A DNA stretch of 64,000 bases from Anticarsia gemmatalis (GCF_050436995.1 NC_134769.1:2480001-2544000); one strand, 5' to 3'. Shown: positions 23,166-35,133, counted from the first letter of the stretch. Made by a program: numbers and translations. Notes: generated by a model not told the origin, from the letters alone.

Positions 23166-24770
23166 CTGAGTAATTCTCTCCCTTTACGTTTAGGCGGGCG
23201 TTCTTTTTTTGAATATTTTTTTTTCGTTTCTCGTTTGCGGTTTATAATTGGCCATTGTTTTGGGCCTGTTAGGTAATTATGTTTATTTTTTTATTGAGAA
23301 TGTATTGTTTAGAAGCTTGTGAGTTTTTTTATAACTTTTACTTTTAAATATTTTATTGGTTTGTTAGCTGCTAATGCCACGTTTTTGTAAATAACGAAAT
23401 TACCGAGATGGTAGACGCTAGTCAAGAAATTATGCATTTTATGCTTACCTTACCATCATTAAGTAATGCTTATTTACCGTAAAGTCAAATTGTTATCCAC
23501 AATTAAGTAACATAAGGTAGGTTAATAAATCGTCGAAACCTGTGAGGAAAATATTCCCAGTTCTGCTTTTTACAGGAATCAAACGTGTAAATCTCCGAAA
23601 CATTAGTTATTGAGTAATTAATTCTTGAAAAACCTTGAATCATAACTAGGTTCTAATAAAACAATTTTAGCTTTATTACCTAATTAAGCTAACATATATG
23701 TAAGGTTAATTAGTTAACATAAAGATTTTGTTATAAAATCTAGTAAACATCTGTGTTTGTAATATATTTATTAATATATTAGATTTATTAGAATTTAGTT
23801 GATACGAGCAAATATTTCATCGTTTATTAATTGTATCGAATCGAGTATTTTTATTATTTATATGGCAACACTAAGAATAACGTCTTTTTTTTCTGGGCGT
23901 TTGAAAGTATTAAAAAGGTGTCGCCATTTTGAACGGTTGGATCAAACGGTCGTTAGAAATAAATCCGTAATTATTACGATAATCGTCGTTTCGTTTGAGA
24001 AATAAAGTATAGATCCTTTATATAGAGGTAGTTTCTAAAAACATTGTTTCATTAGAACCTTAAATTAACATAAGTTTCATTCACTCGAAGCTTTATCGTA
24101 AAATTTCTTTACAATAGAAACATTCTAATATTGGAGATACCTAATAATATTATACTGTACGCGCTATTTTTCTACGAAATAAAGGTAACAAGAAACTGGA
24201 AGAGTACCTAAATAACCATTTAATTTTGACTTCCCTATTTCAACTGAAATCTATTATAAAATCTCAAATATATTAAACTAACTGCATAGGTTTTTGTGAC
24301 TTTAATGTAAAATACAAGTAATAACGAATCTCTTGCAATTTTTTAAACAAAGTTACTAAAATTGAGCCATTCTTACTCGATAATCAATAAAATACGGGTC
24401 CTTTAAACCCGATGGTGAAAATGTTCTTATTTATCTCCATTCTACATATTTTTTCAATGCCAAGAAAGCTTCTCAAACTATAAAACAGTTACTCTTCTAA
24501 CTCAGTACTTTAAACTCAATTAATTATTCCACCCCAAATCAAATTCAAAAACATAATTAAACACTCCATCCACACAAAAAAAAGTTCTAAAACAAAAAAA
24601 CCACCTAATTCTGCAGTCATATGATATTTTATCTCATACAACACACTCGCCAAAAAAAAAAGAAATCCCATCCCTTACAAATTTGAAAAAACATCCCTAT
24701 AATTCGGCTCATTACCGAAACGGTGCAAAAACATATTCAACCCTTATAGTCGTCATAAATAAAGGCGAAG
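23166..24770. other. AT-rich stretch
   Basis: No gene or repeat family supported. The frame at 23799-24005 is short and without a domain. Confidence 0.5.
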
Positions 24771-24774
24771 GGAA

Positions 24775-24905
24775 AAATTTTATTATCCCCGTACCACCCC
24801 TTTTCACCCCTTAAGGAGAAATATGAAATAAAATGAAAATGTACCTAATGGGGAAAAAATACTGAGAGCGGCAAGACAAAGGGATGGGACGGGGTAAGTT
24901 GGGGT
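24775..24905. other. CACCCCTTTTCACCCC island and G-rich partner
   Basis: CACCCCTTTTCACCCCTT at 24795-24812 is the complement of the GGGGTGAAAAGGGG type word found near 57160 and 63190. About 70 bp further, GGGATGGGACGGGG and GGGGTGG give a G-rich partner. Function unknown. Confidence 0.45.
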
Positions 24906-25365
24906 GGAAACGGCTTTTTGAAAAAAATATTAAGAAACGGTAAAAAAACATTGAAAGGCTACTAATTCTTGAAATTAGAATAATGCAAAATGCAAATGCT
25001 CCAATTTAACAATTGTGTGTTAAAATGTTGCGCACACCTAACTATCCTATGGTTTAATCTTACTTACTATATTACACGTAAAAATATGGGAATCGATCAT
25101 CAACCGTTTTAACTGCAAGCTTAATTTATATAAGAATTGAAGGGAACATTTATGGATGACTCAATCCCATACATTTTCCTCTATTTAGAAATTAACCTAT
25201 GACCCTCGCCCAGTCTTACTGATGTTGTAACCACTGCACTACGAAAGTCAAACTTTGATACATCATGTATTGAGTCCCAAATATTTACTAAAATTGATAA
25301 AATTTCCCCTTCCTCCAAAACTTTTTCTTTCTAACCTCCTTTCATAAAGATTTCTATAATTCATA

Positions 25366-25551
25366 CTAGCTGACACGGCAAAAGTGGTTTTGTGATATGA
25401 ATGAAAAAAAGTGTCACTTCGGAGTATGAAAAATAGATGTTGGCCGATTCTCAGACCTACTGAATACGCATTTCAAATTTGGTAAAAATCGGTTAAGGAG
25501 TTTCGGAGGAGTATGGCAACGAAAACTGACGCGAGAATTTTATGTATTAGA
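25366..25551 (-). mobile_element. Non-autonomous Helitron, family A, minus
   Basis: Read on the minus strand it begins A|TC at 25551 (TCTAATACATAAAATTCTCG), runs through TTCGTTGCCATACTCCTCCG and GAGAATCGGCCAAC, and ends GTCAGCTAG|T at 25366. TC at the 5' end, CTAG at the 3' end and insertion between A and T are Helitron hallmarks. It is 186 bp, non-coding, with a family member at 26109-26301. Confidence 0.8.
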
Positions 25552-26108
25552 TTTTATATTATTATTTCATTCTAAAACATATTTTTCTTTCTTACTTCCA
25601 TTCATAATAATCTTATCTAATGTTAGAAAATAGAAGTCCCTCTCCACATTAGCCGCAGTACTCCGGGCGAGGGAGTACACCACAGGCCTCCGGCGGCAAA
25701 GACTCATTCCTATAAATCTGCCTTATCATAAAAATATACGCGTATCTACCACGGCTTTACGATTGCGGTTATATCTACTTTTATATATACATATTATGTG
25801 TTCACTTGTATGTCTGTATGGAGGAGGAATTGAAGTTTTGTTTCGTATGTTTTTCTTGGACTCTTTTCCGTGTTTAATGTGTTATTTGAAACTTAGGTAA
25901 AGAAGACAAACGATGATGAGTTAATATTTACTTGATTTTTACTTTAAATGCGTTTCCTTAGTGTGTAGAAAAACAAACTGAATAAGTTGACTGAAATAGC
26001 TACGAGACATGTAATTGAAAAAATACTAGACAGATCTGGGTTGTAAAGAATGAAATAAAAATATTACAACACAATAACGAATCGAACCCAAGACTTCGTA
26101 TTTATCAA
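25552..26108. other. Spacer between two Helitrons
   Basis: The spacer has a GC-richer patch at 25640-25690 with GTACTCC/GGAGTAC (25658-25664 and 25672-25678) as a small inverted repeat around CGGGCGAG. Otherwise it is AT-rich with no gene. Confidence 0.45.
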
Positions 26109-26301
26109 TCTAATATATAAAATTCTCGCGTCACAGTTTTCGTTGCCATACTCCTCCGAAACGGCTTGACCGATTCTCACGAAATTTTGTGAGCATATTA
26201 TTGAGTATCAGGTCTGAGAATCGGCCAACTATTCTTCATACCCCTCAGTAACACTTTTTTTTATTTATATATGGCAAAACAACGTTTGCCGGGTCAGCTA
26301 G
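26109..26301 (+). mobile_element. Non-autonomous Helitron, family A, plus
   Basis: It starts A|TC at 26109 (TCTAATATATAAAATTCTCG) and ends GGGTCAGCTAG|T. The 3' hairpin is GGCAAA/TTTGCC immediately upstream of the terminus. Sequence through GTTTTCGTTGCCATACTCCT and GAGAATCGGCCAAC matches the minus copy at 25366-25551. The 5' ends of the two copies face each other across 557 bp. Confidence 0.85.
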
Positions 26302-26699
26302 TGTACAATAAAAATTATGATAGTACCAAACACGAGATCTTGTTTTGTTATATAATGCAGTACTTTATTTATAATATAATATTACTTTATTATATTATTT
26401 ATAGGAACTCATTGTCATTGTGTTCTCCTGGTTAATCTCAACGTGATTTGCACAAAAACATCATTTTCAAACTGTTGGTTTTCTCTTCGGACTTGAGAGG
26501 CTTAAGATTGTGTCTTATTTTTTGAAACGGTTTATTTTTGACGATTTTTAGGAACCGGTACATCATTTTGTATAAATTTTATAAGCTGCGTATATGCTAT
26601 ATTTTATAAGAGCGACAAAAAACCCAACGACGTAAAACTTAAGACTAGATTTTTTTTAACTCATTATTAAAGCTGTTCATATATTATTATTTATCATAT
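26302..26699. other. AT-rich stretch
   Basis: Nothing specific seen. Confidence 0.5.
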
Positions 26700-26815
26700 A
26701 AAGCTGGACAGGAGCCCAGCAGTGGGACATCGTCTCCTCGCGAACGAAGGAGGGGTTAGGCCTTGAGTCCACCGCGCTGGCCAAGTGCGTGTTGGGGACT
26801 TTGCATGTCCACGTA
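26700..26815 (-). repeat. LINE tail remnant
   Basis: On the minus strand it reads GGACTCAAGGCCTAACCCCT, TCGTTCGCGAGGAGAC, GTCCCACTGCTGGGCTCC. This is the same kind of tail as at 57455-57530. The minus-strand open frame across this and the next repeat (26694-27017) is repeat-derived and is not a gene. Confidence 0.55.
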
Positions 26816-26859
26816 AATGTAAATTCGAAGTTATTATTAGTAAAACCCATTTCTTTCTT

Positions 26860-27115
26860 ATTCTCTCTCTCATCGAATGGTTAGTGGCCAACCTAGTGTC
26901 AAAGTTGTTCAAGCCGCCCGAAGGCCTTTGACATGGCTTAACGACTGTTATCTTAATAGACAACAACCGGGACCGACTTTTTACGTGCCCTCCGAAGCAC
27001 GTAGACGCCCAGTTCAAATACCACTATGCGGTCACCCATCTATGGAATGACCGCGCCAAGGTTAGCTTAACCCACAGATCGTTTACCGAACGGTGAGCGC
27101 AACTAGCTATGGGCG
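26860..27115 (+). repeat. Dispersed retroposon-like repeat, full-length copy 1
   Basis: Words in order: GTCAAAGTTGTTCAAGCCGC, GGCTTAACGACTGTTATCTT, CAACAACCGGGACCGACTTT, ACGTGCCCTCCGAAGCACG, CACTATGCGGTCACCCATCT, ACCGCGCCAAGGTTAGC, CAGATCGTTTACCGA. It is near-identical in layout to 31521-31778. A 5'-truncated copy lies at 43542-43672, and 5' truncation is a sign of retroposition. Family name not assigned. Confidence 0.75.
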
Positions 27116-28310
27116 CAATTTCTTTCTTATGAAAGGCAGCAATATCTGTCCTAAATATTAAAATTAATAATTCATACTAAAAAATATAAACAAAATATAC
27201 AATTCAACTTACAGTTAACGGATCCATGTATCTTACATTTATTTATTCCGCCTGGAATCAAACCTGAAACCCTAGATCTAGTATCAACTCAATATCAACT
27301 ACGTCTAACCGACCTAGCAAAATAAGTATAATGATTAAGGATAGACATCCATTGCAGTACATCTTACCATCAAAACATAAATTATAAAGATTATTTTCCT
27401 TTAAGTTATGTATGGATATATAATATACTCTTATTCGCATCGCGGCAAGGCGAAGGTACTGTAACGTGATTATAAAATCGATTAGCCGCGTCTCAGCCTA
27501 AGAATAACTTCGCCATGGCTATTATGGTGAGTGTATGGGGTATTTTTGTTTTACAGGGAAGATGATAGCGTGTCTTCTATTTGGTAAAGATTTACTGGTA
27601 TTCTGAATACTATCAAATCAAATCATTTATTTACTAGAATGTAGTACAAAAATGGTGTTATTCTTTCTCTACCTGTCACATTCTGCCATAACAATGGCCT
27701 GTAAATATTTGTGTCAATAAATTTAAGAGTATTATTAATTTAAATGTGAATATTATTAAAATGAAGTAATATAAATGTCATACTACAGAACTTACTATTA
27801 CTATTTACTATTAGTTATCGTTAACTACTAAAGAAATAAAGCTATTGCAGTCTTATTAATAGCTGTCTGATTGTAATGAGGAGATAAAAATTGTCGCATG
27901 GTTTTTAAAACTTGGGATCTCATAAGGTCTCTTTGTCTATGTGTGTGTCTATCTTTTACGCTTTCATGGGCAAACTTGTGAATAGATGTCGATATAATGA
28001 GGGAAACTGAGAATTCAACAAAAGATCTATTACTTAAAAAAACCTTTAAACTTGCTGAACAAGGACCAAGGCCATTCACTAGGTACGATCCTTACCAACT
28101 TCCCTTGCTTCATTTACACCACATACCAAATAATATGTAAAGTAAAAAAACTTTTTAAATAAGGAGCTTTTTAATTATAGATAAAAAATCCTTATTAATA
28201 AAACTCAAAAATGAATAACACCGATATTCCTTTAAACTCGACCGTTGAAGTGAAAAATCCTTTCCTTTATTATCTTCAAACGGTCCTTTTACTGCGCAGG
28301 TAAAAGAAAA
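27116..28310. other. AT-rich stretch
   Basis: No supported gene. Minus-strand frames at 27258-27440 and 27828-28079 lack domains. CAAATCAAATCATTTATTTA near 27615 resembles a LINE tail start. Confidence 0.45.
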
Positions 28311-28312
28311 TC

Positions 28313-28392
28313 GGGGCCCTTGCAAAAATTAGCTGCGGAAGGGCCCAGGAGGGTGGGGGTAAGAGAATTTTTCGACATATGGGGTGGGCCCG
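28313..28392. other. G-rich island with three GGGCCC palindromes
   Basis: GGGCCC occurs at 28314-28319, 28341-28346 and 28386-28391, with AGGAGGGTGGGGGTAAG between the last two. The motif is rare in AT-rich DNA, so three in 80 bp is unusual. Function unknown. Confidence 0.45.
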
Positions 28393-29204
28393 GTTTTTGT
28401 TCAAGTAAGTGAATTTCGGAGATTTTTTTTTTTGTTAATGCTGTGTTTAGTTAGTGATAAGGGGATTTTCTGTTTATGTATCGTTTGTCTTTTATGGTAT
28501 GTTAGGTTTGAAATATAGTTAAGTGGAAGTATTCTTTAAATGAATAGTAGTATTGTAGTATTGTAAATTCTCATTGTTACGTGGTGAATTATAAGTTATA
28601 CATTAAAAAGTTTTCGATTCCCTATGAAATCTGCGATGCGATGCGTCAATAGTTTATAACCATTTACTAAACGAAGTACAGATTAAAAGACAGTAACATT
28701 GTCCACAGATTCAACAAACTTCTTTAACTATTCTTCTGTTTTTTTTTCTGTCCACAACCGTGATGACCACGTCTAATAAGCCTCTTACGTGATTGACAAC
28801 AAACATGAACTTCGAATAATGAGAGGTGAATCAAGACATTAGATCATCAGATTTGCTACAGCATACTTTAAGTTTTGTTTACTCGAAACCAAATCTTAGA
28901 ATAATTTCCGGATATTTCGACAGACCAGACTATGATGAATGTCACCGAGCACGAGAACTTGAAATTGTCATTACTCTCCCATTTTCAAACTCTAAAGAAA
29001 TTGTCTTGACCAACCAATCAAGTTTTTTTTCGTAAACTACTCATATACTTATTTTCTTTGAAGTATAATCAAACGCAACACCAAAACACAATCAATCTGA
29101 AAAACCCAAGCTTTACTTGTCATAAAACCGTACCGTTACCCCATCTTTGAAAAGTCCCTTCGATTTTTTCTATAGGTACAGTCCCCGCCTTACCTCGGAG
29201 GGCC
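28393..29204. other. AT-rich stretch
   Basis: Nothing specific. The plus-strand frame at 28826-29035 has a more varied residue mix than most here but no domain or splice signals. Confidence 0.45.
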
Positions 29205-29219
29205 GGAGGGCGTCCCTCC
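29205..29219. repeat. Short GC inverted repeat
   Basis: GGAGGG-CGT-CCCTCC is a perfect 6-bp hairpin in an otherwise AT-rich setting, preceded by CTCGGAGGGCC. Confidence 0.4.
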
Positions 29220-29699
29220 AGCTTATAATTGGGAGTGGATCCAAAGTTACACCCTCAGATTAAAATATTTATTTTTGCGATGGAAAGAAAAAGTACGGTA
29301 CTAAGTAACGTTGGCGGCAAAAACATGTGAATAATTTTGTTTTATTTTGCAGATTTTTTCGTGGCCAGCTATAGTTGTACAAAATCAGCTTATATAGCTA
29401 CTACTATAATAGCTGGGTCTTAAAGAAACTAGAAGCTTGAAGAAATCATAACATTGCATAAAGCGAGTGTATTAGTCCAAATAGTAATAATGTATTGACT
29501 TTTAACTAGTATACCAGATATAAAAGTAATTCTTTGATAGATATTTAAATAAAAATATATGGTTTGTGTGTGGCTGATATGAGGAAATGCATTATTTGTC
29601 ATTTACACAAAAGAATTCTAATACCACCACCCCCTTAAAATGTCTTATACATTTGAGATGAACAAAATTTCAGTCCGCCATAAAAAATATAAATAAAAA

Positions 29700-29805
29700 T
29701 CCTTGGCATCAGCTGCAACATGCGGTTGACTGTACTACGCGCGACGATACGCCGTCCTTAAAAGGGTTTGTACCGAAATATAATTTCGGAGTTGACTGTA
29801 CTTAG
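29700..29805 (+). repeat. Repeat with two GTTGACTGTACT words
   Basis: GGTTGACTGTACTACGCGCG at about 29723 and AGTTGACTGTACT about 67 bp later flank a CpG-containing stretch (CGCGCGACGATACGCCG). I recall similar text in moth repeats but cannot name the element. Confidence 0.3.
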
Positions 29806-31411
29806 TTTTCACACAAAAAATTATGGAGACGGCGAATAATAAAATTTTGAGGTAATTTTCTAACTTTTGAGAGTATTAGAGTGGGTTACCGTATAGATTT
29901 TTGAGAAAATTTAAGACTTATGTTGGTAAGGGCCAGTTTTAGGGCTTACAAATAAGTGTCTATTATGATAGCGTATCTGATAATACAGGCAGTAAGTATT
30001 TGAAAAAGTCCGTCTATTTGTCTACTTGTTTAGCTAACCGATAGTAATCCAGCGGCGATGAAACTGGTAGTTACTCTACTGTAATTCAGAACGGGTAAAT
30101 AAAACTCTGTCACTTTATAAGTGAAATCGTTAGCAAACTCATACGTCTATTGTTATTTCTGAATATTGAATATAACAATTGTGAAAATTTAATTAAGTTC
30201 GGAATTTTAGTCGTCTACAAAAAGACTTAAAATTCTTGTGTGAAATAAATCCTAATGTAAATTATAATATGAAATTATGAATGTGAAATTATAAAACGTA
30301 ATTACCAAGAAGCGTGAAATCTTTGCTTTATTTATTTGAAGTTAAAAAAAAAGATTGAAAACCAAACTGCTACTGCTATTCTAATAAGGAAAACTGCTAT
30401 TTAGTAATTATTTACATATTCTAATAAGATTAAATAATAAGGCCGGTTGTAACACATAAAACTTAAAAAATCTTCTGTTTAACATTACAAAGTAAACGTT
30501 GAAATCATTTATCACAACTAAAGAAAGGCTGACGCAACTCAACATTTCTATCTTTTAAGGAATTGAACCCACGACCTTCGTTGTAGTGGTTACAGAAAGG
30601 CACAATTTTATCACAACCACACAACCTTACAAGAATATTTAACAAGTATTATTCAAGTCTATTAATCTTATAAGAGTACAAAGAAACAAAATATCTAACT
30701 CTAATGCACTCTATTCCATTCTATGTTCCCGAGAACTCGTCTAATGGAAAAAAGGATAAAATTTTGAGGGTACCTTTTAATATTTTTTTCATTAAAGTTT
30801 TTAATATTAATGGGAACGTATCGGAGTTACAGCGCAGTGTAATTATTTCCCGGGATTTTACGTTTTCCGGCCGAATCGTCTACCTGACTGTGTTGGGGTA
30901 TAAAGCCAGCGGTTACAGGGTTAACTGGCGGGCATATTGAAAGAAACTAGCCGTGAAAAGTACGGTATTATAATATATGTAACTTGTACAAAGTTTTAGT
31001 ACGGATCAAGAAGTAATTTTCTTTGCAAGTGATTGTTTCGACAGTCCAGTGTCTTAATAGTTGAGTCTAACTAAGCAAAACAAACCAATGCATTTTCTAT
31101 GCATACGAGCATTCTGTGAAGAAGAAACGAAAGCTTTCAGCGCTTACAGATATTATTCGAAGTGAATAATATTTTTAAGACTAGCCATCTTTAAGTCGAT
31201 GTTGAACAGCGTGTTGACGATGTATTCCTAAATCACAATTTTCGCTCTAAACGCAAGAATACCATTTAAGAAAAATACAAACGTTCGAAAATATACGCAG
31301 TCTCGCTGTTTTCAAAGCTTCATAATATTTTAATATAAATATAAAAATGTGCAGGTTGTAGTGAAATTAATTCGGTTTCGTCTGGCGAGTTAATTCCGTC
31401 TCGATGATCAC
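29806..31411. other. Noncoding stretch with a CpG-containing part
   Basis: AT-rich except 30815-30940, which holds CCCGGGATTTTACG, CCGGCCGAATCG and a plus-strand frame to 30940. That frame has no domain. Nothing else is supported. Confidence 0.4.
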
Positions 31412-31446
31412 CGCCGGTTCGTACCGGTTTATACCGGACCGGTTTT
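31412..31446 (+). promoter_or_regulatory. Cluster of four CCGG/Grainyhead-like sites
   Basis: CCGGTT (31414-31419), TACCGGTTT (31422-31430), TACCGG (31432-31437) and ACCGGTTTT (31438-31446) are packed into 33 bp. AACCGGTT is the known Grainyhead consensus; these match its core but not every flank. The clustering suggests an enhancer element. Confidence 0.35.
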
Positions 31447-31520
31447 AGATACGTTTGTGTTCAATGTTTATCTGTTTCGAATTTTTGTTATAGATACAAT
31501 AAATATAGGTATTTTTTACT

Positions 31521-31778
31521 ATCTTCTTCTTATCGTATGGTAAGTGGTCAACATAGTGTTAAAGTTGTTCAAGCCGCCCACAGGCTTTTGGCGTGGCTTA
31601 ACGACTGTTATCTTAATGGACAACAACCGGGACCGACTTTTTACGTGCCCTCCGAAGCACGGAGACGCCCAGCTGAAATACCACTATGCGGTCACCCATC
31701 TATGGAATGACCGCGCCAAGGTTTGCTTAGCCCACAGATCTTTTACCGACCGGTGAGCGCAAACTGGCTATGGGCGCC
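31521..31778 (+). repeat. Dispersed retroposon-like repeat, full-length copy 2
   Basis: Same order of words as 26860-27115 with few substitutions, ending CGGTGAGCGCAAACTGGCTA then TGGGCGCC. The plus-strand open frame inside it (31544-31756) is repeat-derived. Confidence 0.75.
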
Positions 31779-31837
31779 TCACTTTCACATTTTTTACTAT
31801 GAAACGTTTTTATTATTGTCCTAGCTATTTTCCGTTT

Positions 31838-31955
31838 GGTGGTCCTGTATGAAGCAACGGGAAGTTTGTAAGGATCGTAGCAGGTGGCGTTCTTTGGTAT
31901 CTACTTACCCTCGTGTCAAAAGGCATGATTGTAATATGTATATGTTATGTTATAA
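31838..31955 (+). repeat. SINE-like dispersed repeat, partial
   Basis: TGGTCCTGTATGAAGCAACG, AAGGATCGTAGCAGGTGGCG, TTCTTTGGTATCTAC and GGCATGATTGTAATATGTAT follow the same order as the copy at 20265-20398. Confidence 0.55.
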
Positions 31956-32277
31956 GTTGTTATTCTATTTTTTTTTATATGATAATCTGCGCTAACAGTA
32001 CCGTTCTTTGGCACGACAGTTTAATAAGGATACGAACAATAAACGCAATGCGTATTTTCTTTAAAAAAATCCTGTTGAATGTTGATGCTACTTTATATCT
32101 GATAGTCTATTCGTTGGACTTTTGTTTCGACATGGTTGCTTAGCAGTGGAAAAAATACGCCTTTAAGATATTTTTAGATATATTTGTATTAATACTGTTT
32201 ATTAGCGGAATAATAAATATATTGTACAATAACTCTGTCGTATTTTGCTATTACCATGCAGCATGCAACTGAAGGAA

Positions 32278-32300
32278 CAGCACCGCCATCTACCAGTGAG
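32278..32300 (+). promoter_or_regulatory. CTCF-like motif 1
   Basis: GCACCGCCATCTACCAGTG resembles the GCGCC-NYCT-NNTG core known for insect CTCF. Three weaker relatives follow within 1.7 kb. Confidence 0.3.
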
Positions 32301-32456
32301 TAGCCATAGCTTAGACATTAAAATTATTATGTCGAAAAAGTTAATCGTTTTCATTAAATTATGATTATTTTAAAGTCTTATTAAATTACGGGAACGATTT
32401 GCAGTACCCAAGTGTAATTAGCATTGAGTGCTGATCAACTTCCAAGAAATAATTTA

Positions 32457-32475
32457 TCAACGCCATCTAGTATTG
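32457..32475 (+). promoter_or_regulatory. CTCF-like motif 2
   Basis: AACGCCATCTAGTATTG; same CGCCATCTA core as motif 1, about 180 bp downstream. Confidence 0.3.
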
Positions 32476-33759
32476 ACTAGCACGTACTAAAGAAAATCTT
32501 GTAAGAATGAGAATGTATTAGAATTATACTAGTTTGCTTTACAGTATTTTAGTAGAATTGGTAGAAAATAATTGTAGTGTGTAATAATACATTTTACAGT
32601 ATATTTACACTTTAGAAAAATTATTTCAGCAGGCAGAGTAGGTTTTTCAAAAGAACCTAACTTTCTTTACGTAAACTTTATTTAGAATATTATTATAATG
32701 TAGTAGATAAAGAAAACATATCAATATAATTAACTACTGTTAACCGCACCAGTTTAAATTCATAAATAATTACAATCACATACCACAATAAAATTATCCC
32801 ACAACAAAAATAAGACCAAAAAAATATAATCGGCGTATCATCAGCCCGTATCAATACGCTAAAAAAACGCTGGAAAAAATCCGTAAGTCCATCGTGAATT
32901 GAATGTAATCCCTCAATCGTCGCGGCGCCGTCGAACGCGGCGTTACATATGAATTGAATACCTTTTTCATTTCCCCTCCCCGCTTTGGCAGGCTTTTTTT
33001 ACAGTTGGCGTTCCGCTGAAATATTGGAAATGTGTTTAGCGTATTTTGTTAATAGTGATTTTTTTTTGTATTTTCCTATAATAAATATGCTATTAATGTT
33101 TTGTATCATAATGACCTCAGCACATTGTGCTAATTTATTTAAGCTGGAAATAAATTATAAAAAGAAACGAATCTTGCGATATAATAGTTTCGGTAGTTGT
33201 AACAAGAATGATGTATGGGACCTTAAATTTGTACCAAGCCGACATTACCGTGAATGCTTGTTCTCTAATCATAAAGCACGAAACGATATAATGATTTCTC
33301 AAATAATATTTTGGATAGAATCTGCTAATCTATTAAAAAAGATCTCCCAAAATCAATAAAACCCCAAGTTAAGAATACTCACCAAATAACTTAAAAAAAG
33401 CGACCAAAAATACTACAGAACCTTTCCCTTTCCCGCCAAATCAGCCGGCATTTTTTCCGACCTTTTGCAATTACGCCACACACGACTGGACATCAACGAG
33501 AGTGACGTGTATTTTGCATTTTTTTCACTCGTTTTTACCCTTTTTCAATCTATCTTTTTTTCCACAGTAGGGCGGATTTTTCGCTTATTTGCCCGCTTCA
33601 TTGGCTTGTAAGTGAGATGAAGGGGTTGTTTTTAAACTCTTTTGTTTTTTTTTAAAGGCTTTTGACAACGTTTATTGGATTTGGGTCAAAGCTTTTTGTG
33701 AATATTCTTATTGGAGTGCGATGGTGGCGCCAACGTGGTGTTTCGTTGAACTATTATGA
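32476..33759. other. AT-rich stretch with one CpG-dense patch
   Basis: 32915-32942 has about nine CpGs (CGTCGCGGCGCCGTCGAACG). The plus-strand open frame after it (32985-33359, beginning at a TTG) is the longest uninterrupted frame in the window, but it has no recognisable domain, no ATG context and AT-driven composition. I treat it as chance. Confidence 0.45.
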
Positions 33760-33760
33760 A

Positions 33761-33780
33761 AGTGACATCTATTGTTGAAT
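33761..33780 (+). promoter_or_regulatory. CTCF-like motif 3 (degenerate)
   Basis: AGTGACATCTATTGTTG aligns with the CTCF-like words at 32278 and 33940 but lacks the CGCC core, so it is weak. Confidence 0.2.
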
Positions 33781-33939
33781 AGTTTATGTAGTATTTGGGC
33801 AGTCTTATTAGAAAGTTGTATTATTAATGAAATATTATTTGAATAGAATAACTTTATTATTCGGATTTTATAATCGTGTGAATAAACGATCTTGAGAAAT
33901 ATGTATGTGGTGATAGCTTATTTCATAACTACGATGCAC

Positions 33940-33960
33940 TAGCGTCATCTATTATCGGAT
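33940..33960 (+). promoter_or_regulatory. CTCF-like motif 4
   Basis: TAGCGTCATCTATTATCGG has the layout AGCG-C-ATCTATT-GG seen in insect CTCF sites, with one core mismatch. Confidence 0.3.
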
Positions 33961-34265
33961 AGTACAGTTTAATTAAGAACTGTGCCTTGTAACAAAGAAT
34001 GTCTGGATATTTTGTTCCCTTTTAATTAGAGTAAGAGTACCAATATTTGTTAATTTTAAGACTTATAAGATATGTTCTTTTACTTTACTTTTAACCATTG
34101 AATCTGAGAAAATATTTATTCGATTTACAAATTATTTTATTTGTTTAGATTATATCATTAGCTCCGAAGTTTTTAAGAATTTGGCCACTTTTCAAAAGTC
34201 TGTATCATTTACATTTTTAATTAATTGACAAAACGTCTTAATTGTAAGTACCAAGATAATTAAAA

Positions 34266-34291
34266 ACACACACGCACACACACACACACAA
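34266..34291 (+). repeat. (AC)n microsatellite
   Basis: An AC dinucleotide run with one G interruption. Confidence 0.9.
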
Positions 34292-35133
34292 AATAATATT
34301 GTAGTTACTTGAGAAGTGTATCCGTAGGCACTTAGGTCTAGACTCTAGGTATCACGCGTGACCTAAACTAATAACTCTTTAGGTTACCTACGAAAAGGAC
34401 ATCCAGTACTATCAGAATTATTATTTTTTTACTAAAAATCACGAAACTGTTAAGAAATGATGATTTGTAGTGTCACATTACGCTTTTTGCACTCTCGGCA
34501 AGGGAGTAAATATACTAACATTTCGTAATTGATTTTATTAACTTTAATTTTTTGTTCGGTGACTAGCAGTTTCTATCTATCTGCCGGCTTTTCTTATAGT
34601 TATAGACTTTTAGAAGCTGAAATAAACTTATTCTTATTTTTTGCATGTCTTGATGTAATAATATGCTTTTGTAACGTTGTAAGAGACTTTGAAAGTACAA
34701 CTAGATCATATTTTTAAATTTTAATTAAATAAATATAAAACGGCTAGACCCTAATTCTCCTTATAAATAGATCGTATTATTCTTTTTTATAGTGCTAAGA
34801 AATATAATTAATTTATTTGTCCTTTATAGATATGTATAAATTAACAATAATATTACATTTTAATTTGTCTTTAAAAAATTATAACGCTGCGATCGGATTC
34901 CAACTAAAACAAATTCTACCGAATCCGGTTATTTTAGTACCATTTCACAAATCAAATCTATTTATAATAATAAAGTATAAAACAGTCATACTGGGCACTA
35001 CCCTCACAGTAAGTTACGTAATGCAAAACTATCCACGTGTCGATCACGCTTGACGTTTCGCGTGGGTGACTCTCGCCCTTGACTCTACAAGACTCTGCTA
35101 CCGAGAATGACATGCTTGAAATAAAATATAATA
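34292..35133. other. AT-rich stretch
   Basis: No supported gene. Plus frames at 34529-34717 and 34817-35053 have no domain or splice context. Confidence 0.5.

Noticed and set aside
26694..27017. 107-codon minus frame as a gene
   Set aside because: It lies across a LINE tail and a dispersed repeat that also occurs at 31.5 and 43.5 kb.
32985..33359. 124-codon plus-strand open frame as a gene
   Set aside because: It starts at TTG, has AT-driven residues (Phe, Ile, Lys, Asn) and shows no domain or splice context. Frames of about 100-120 codons occur several times here as expected by chance.
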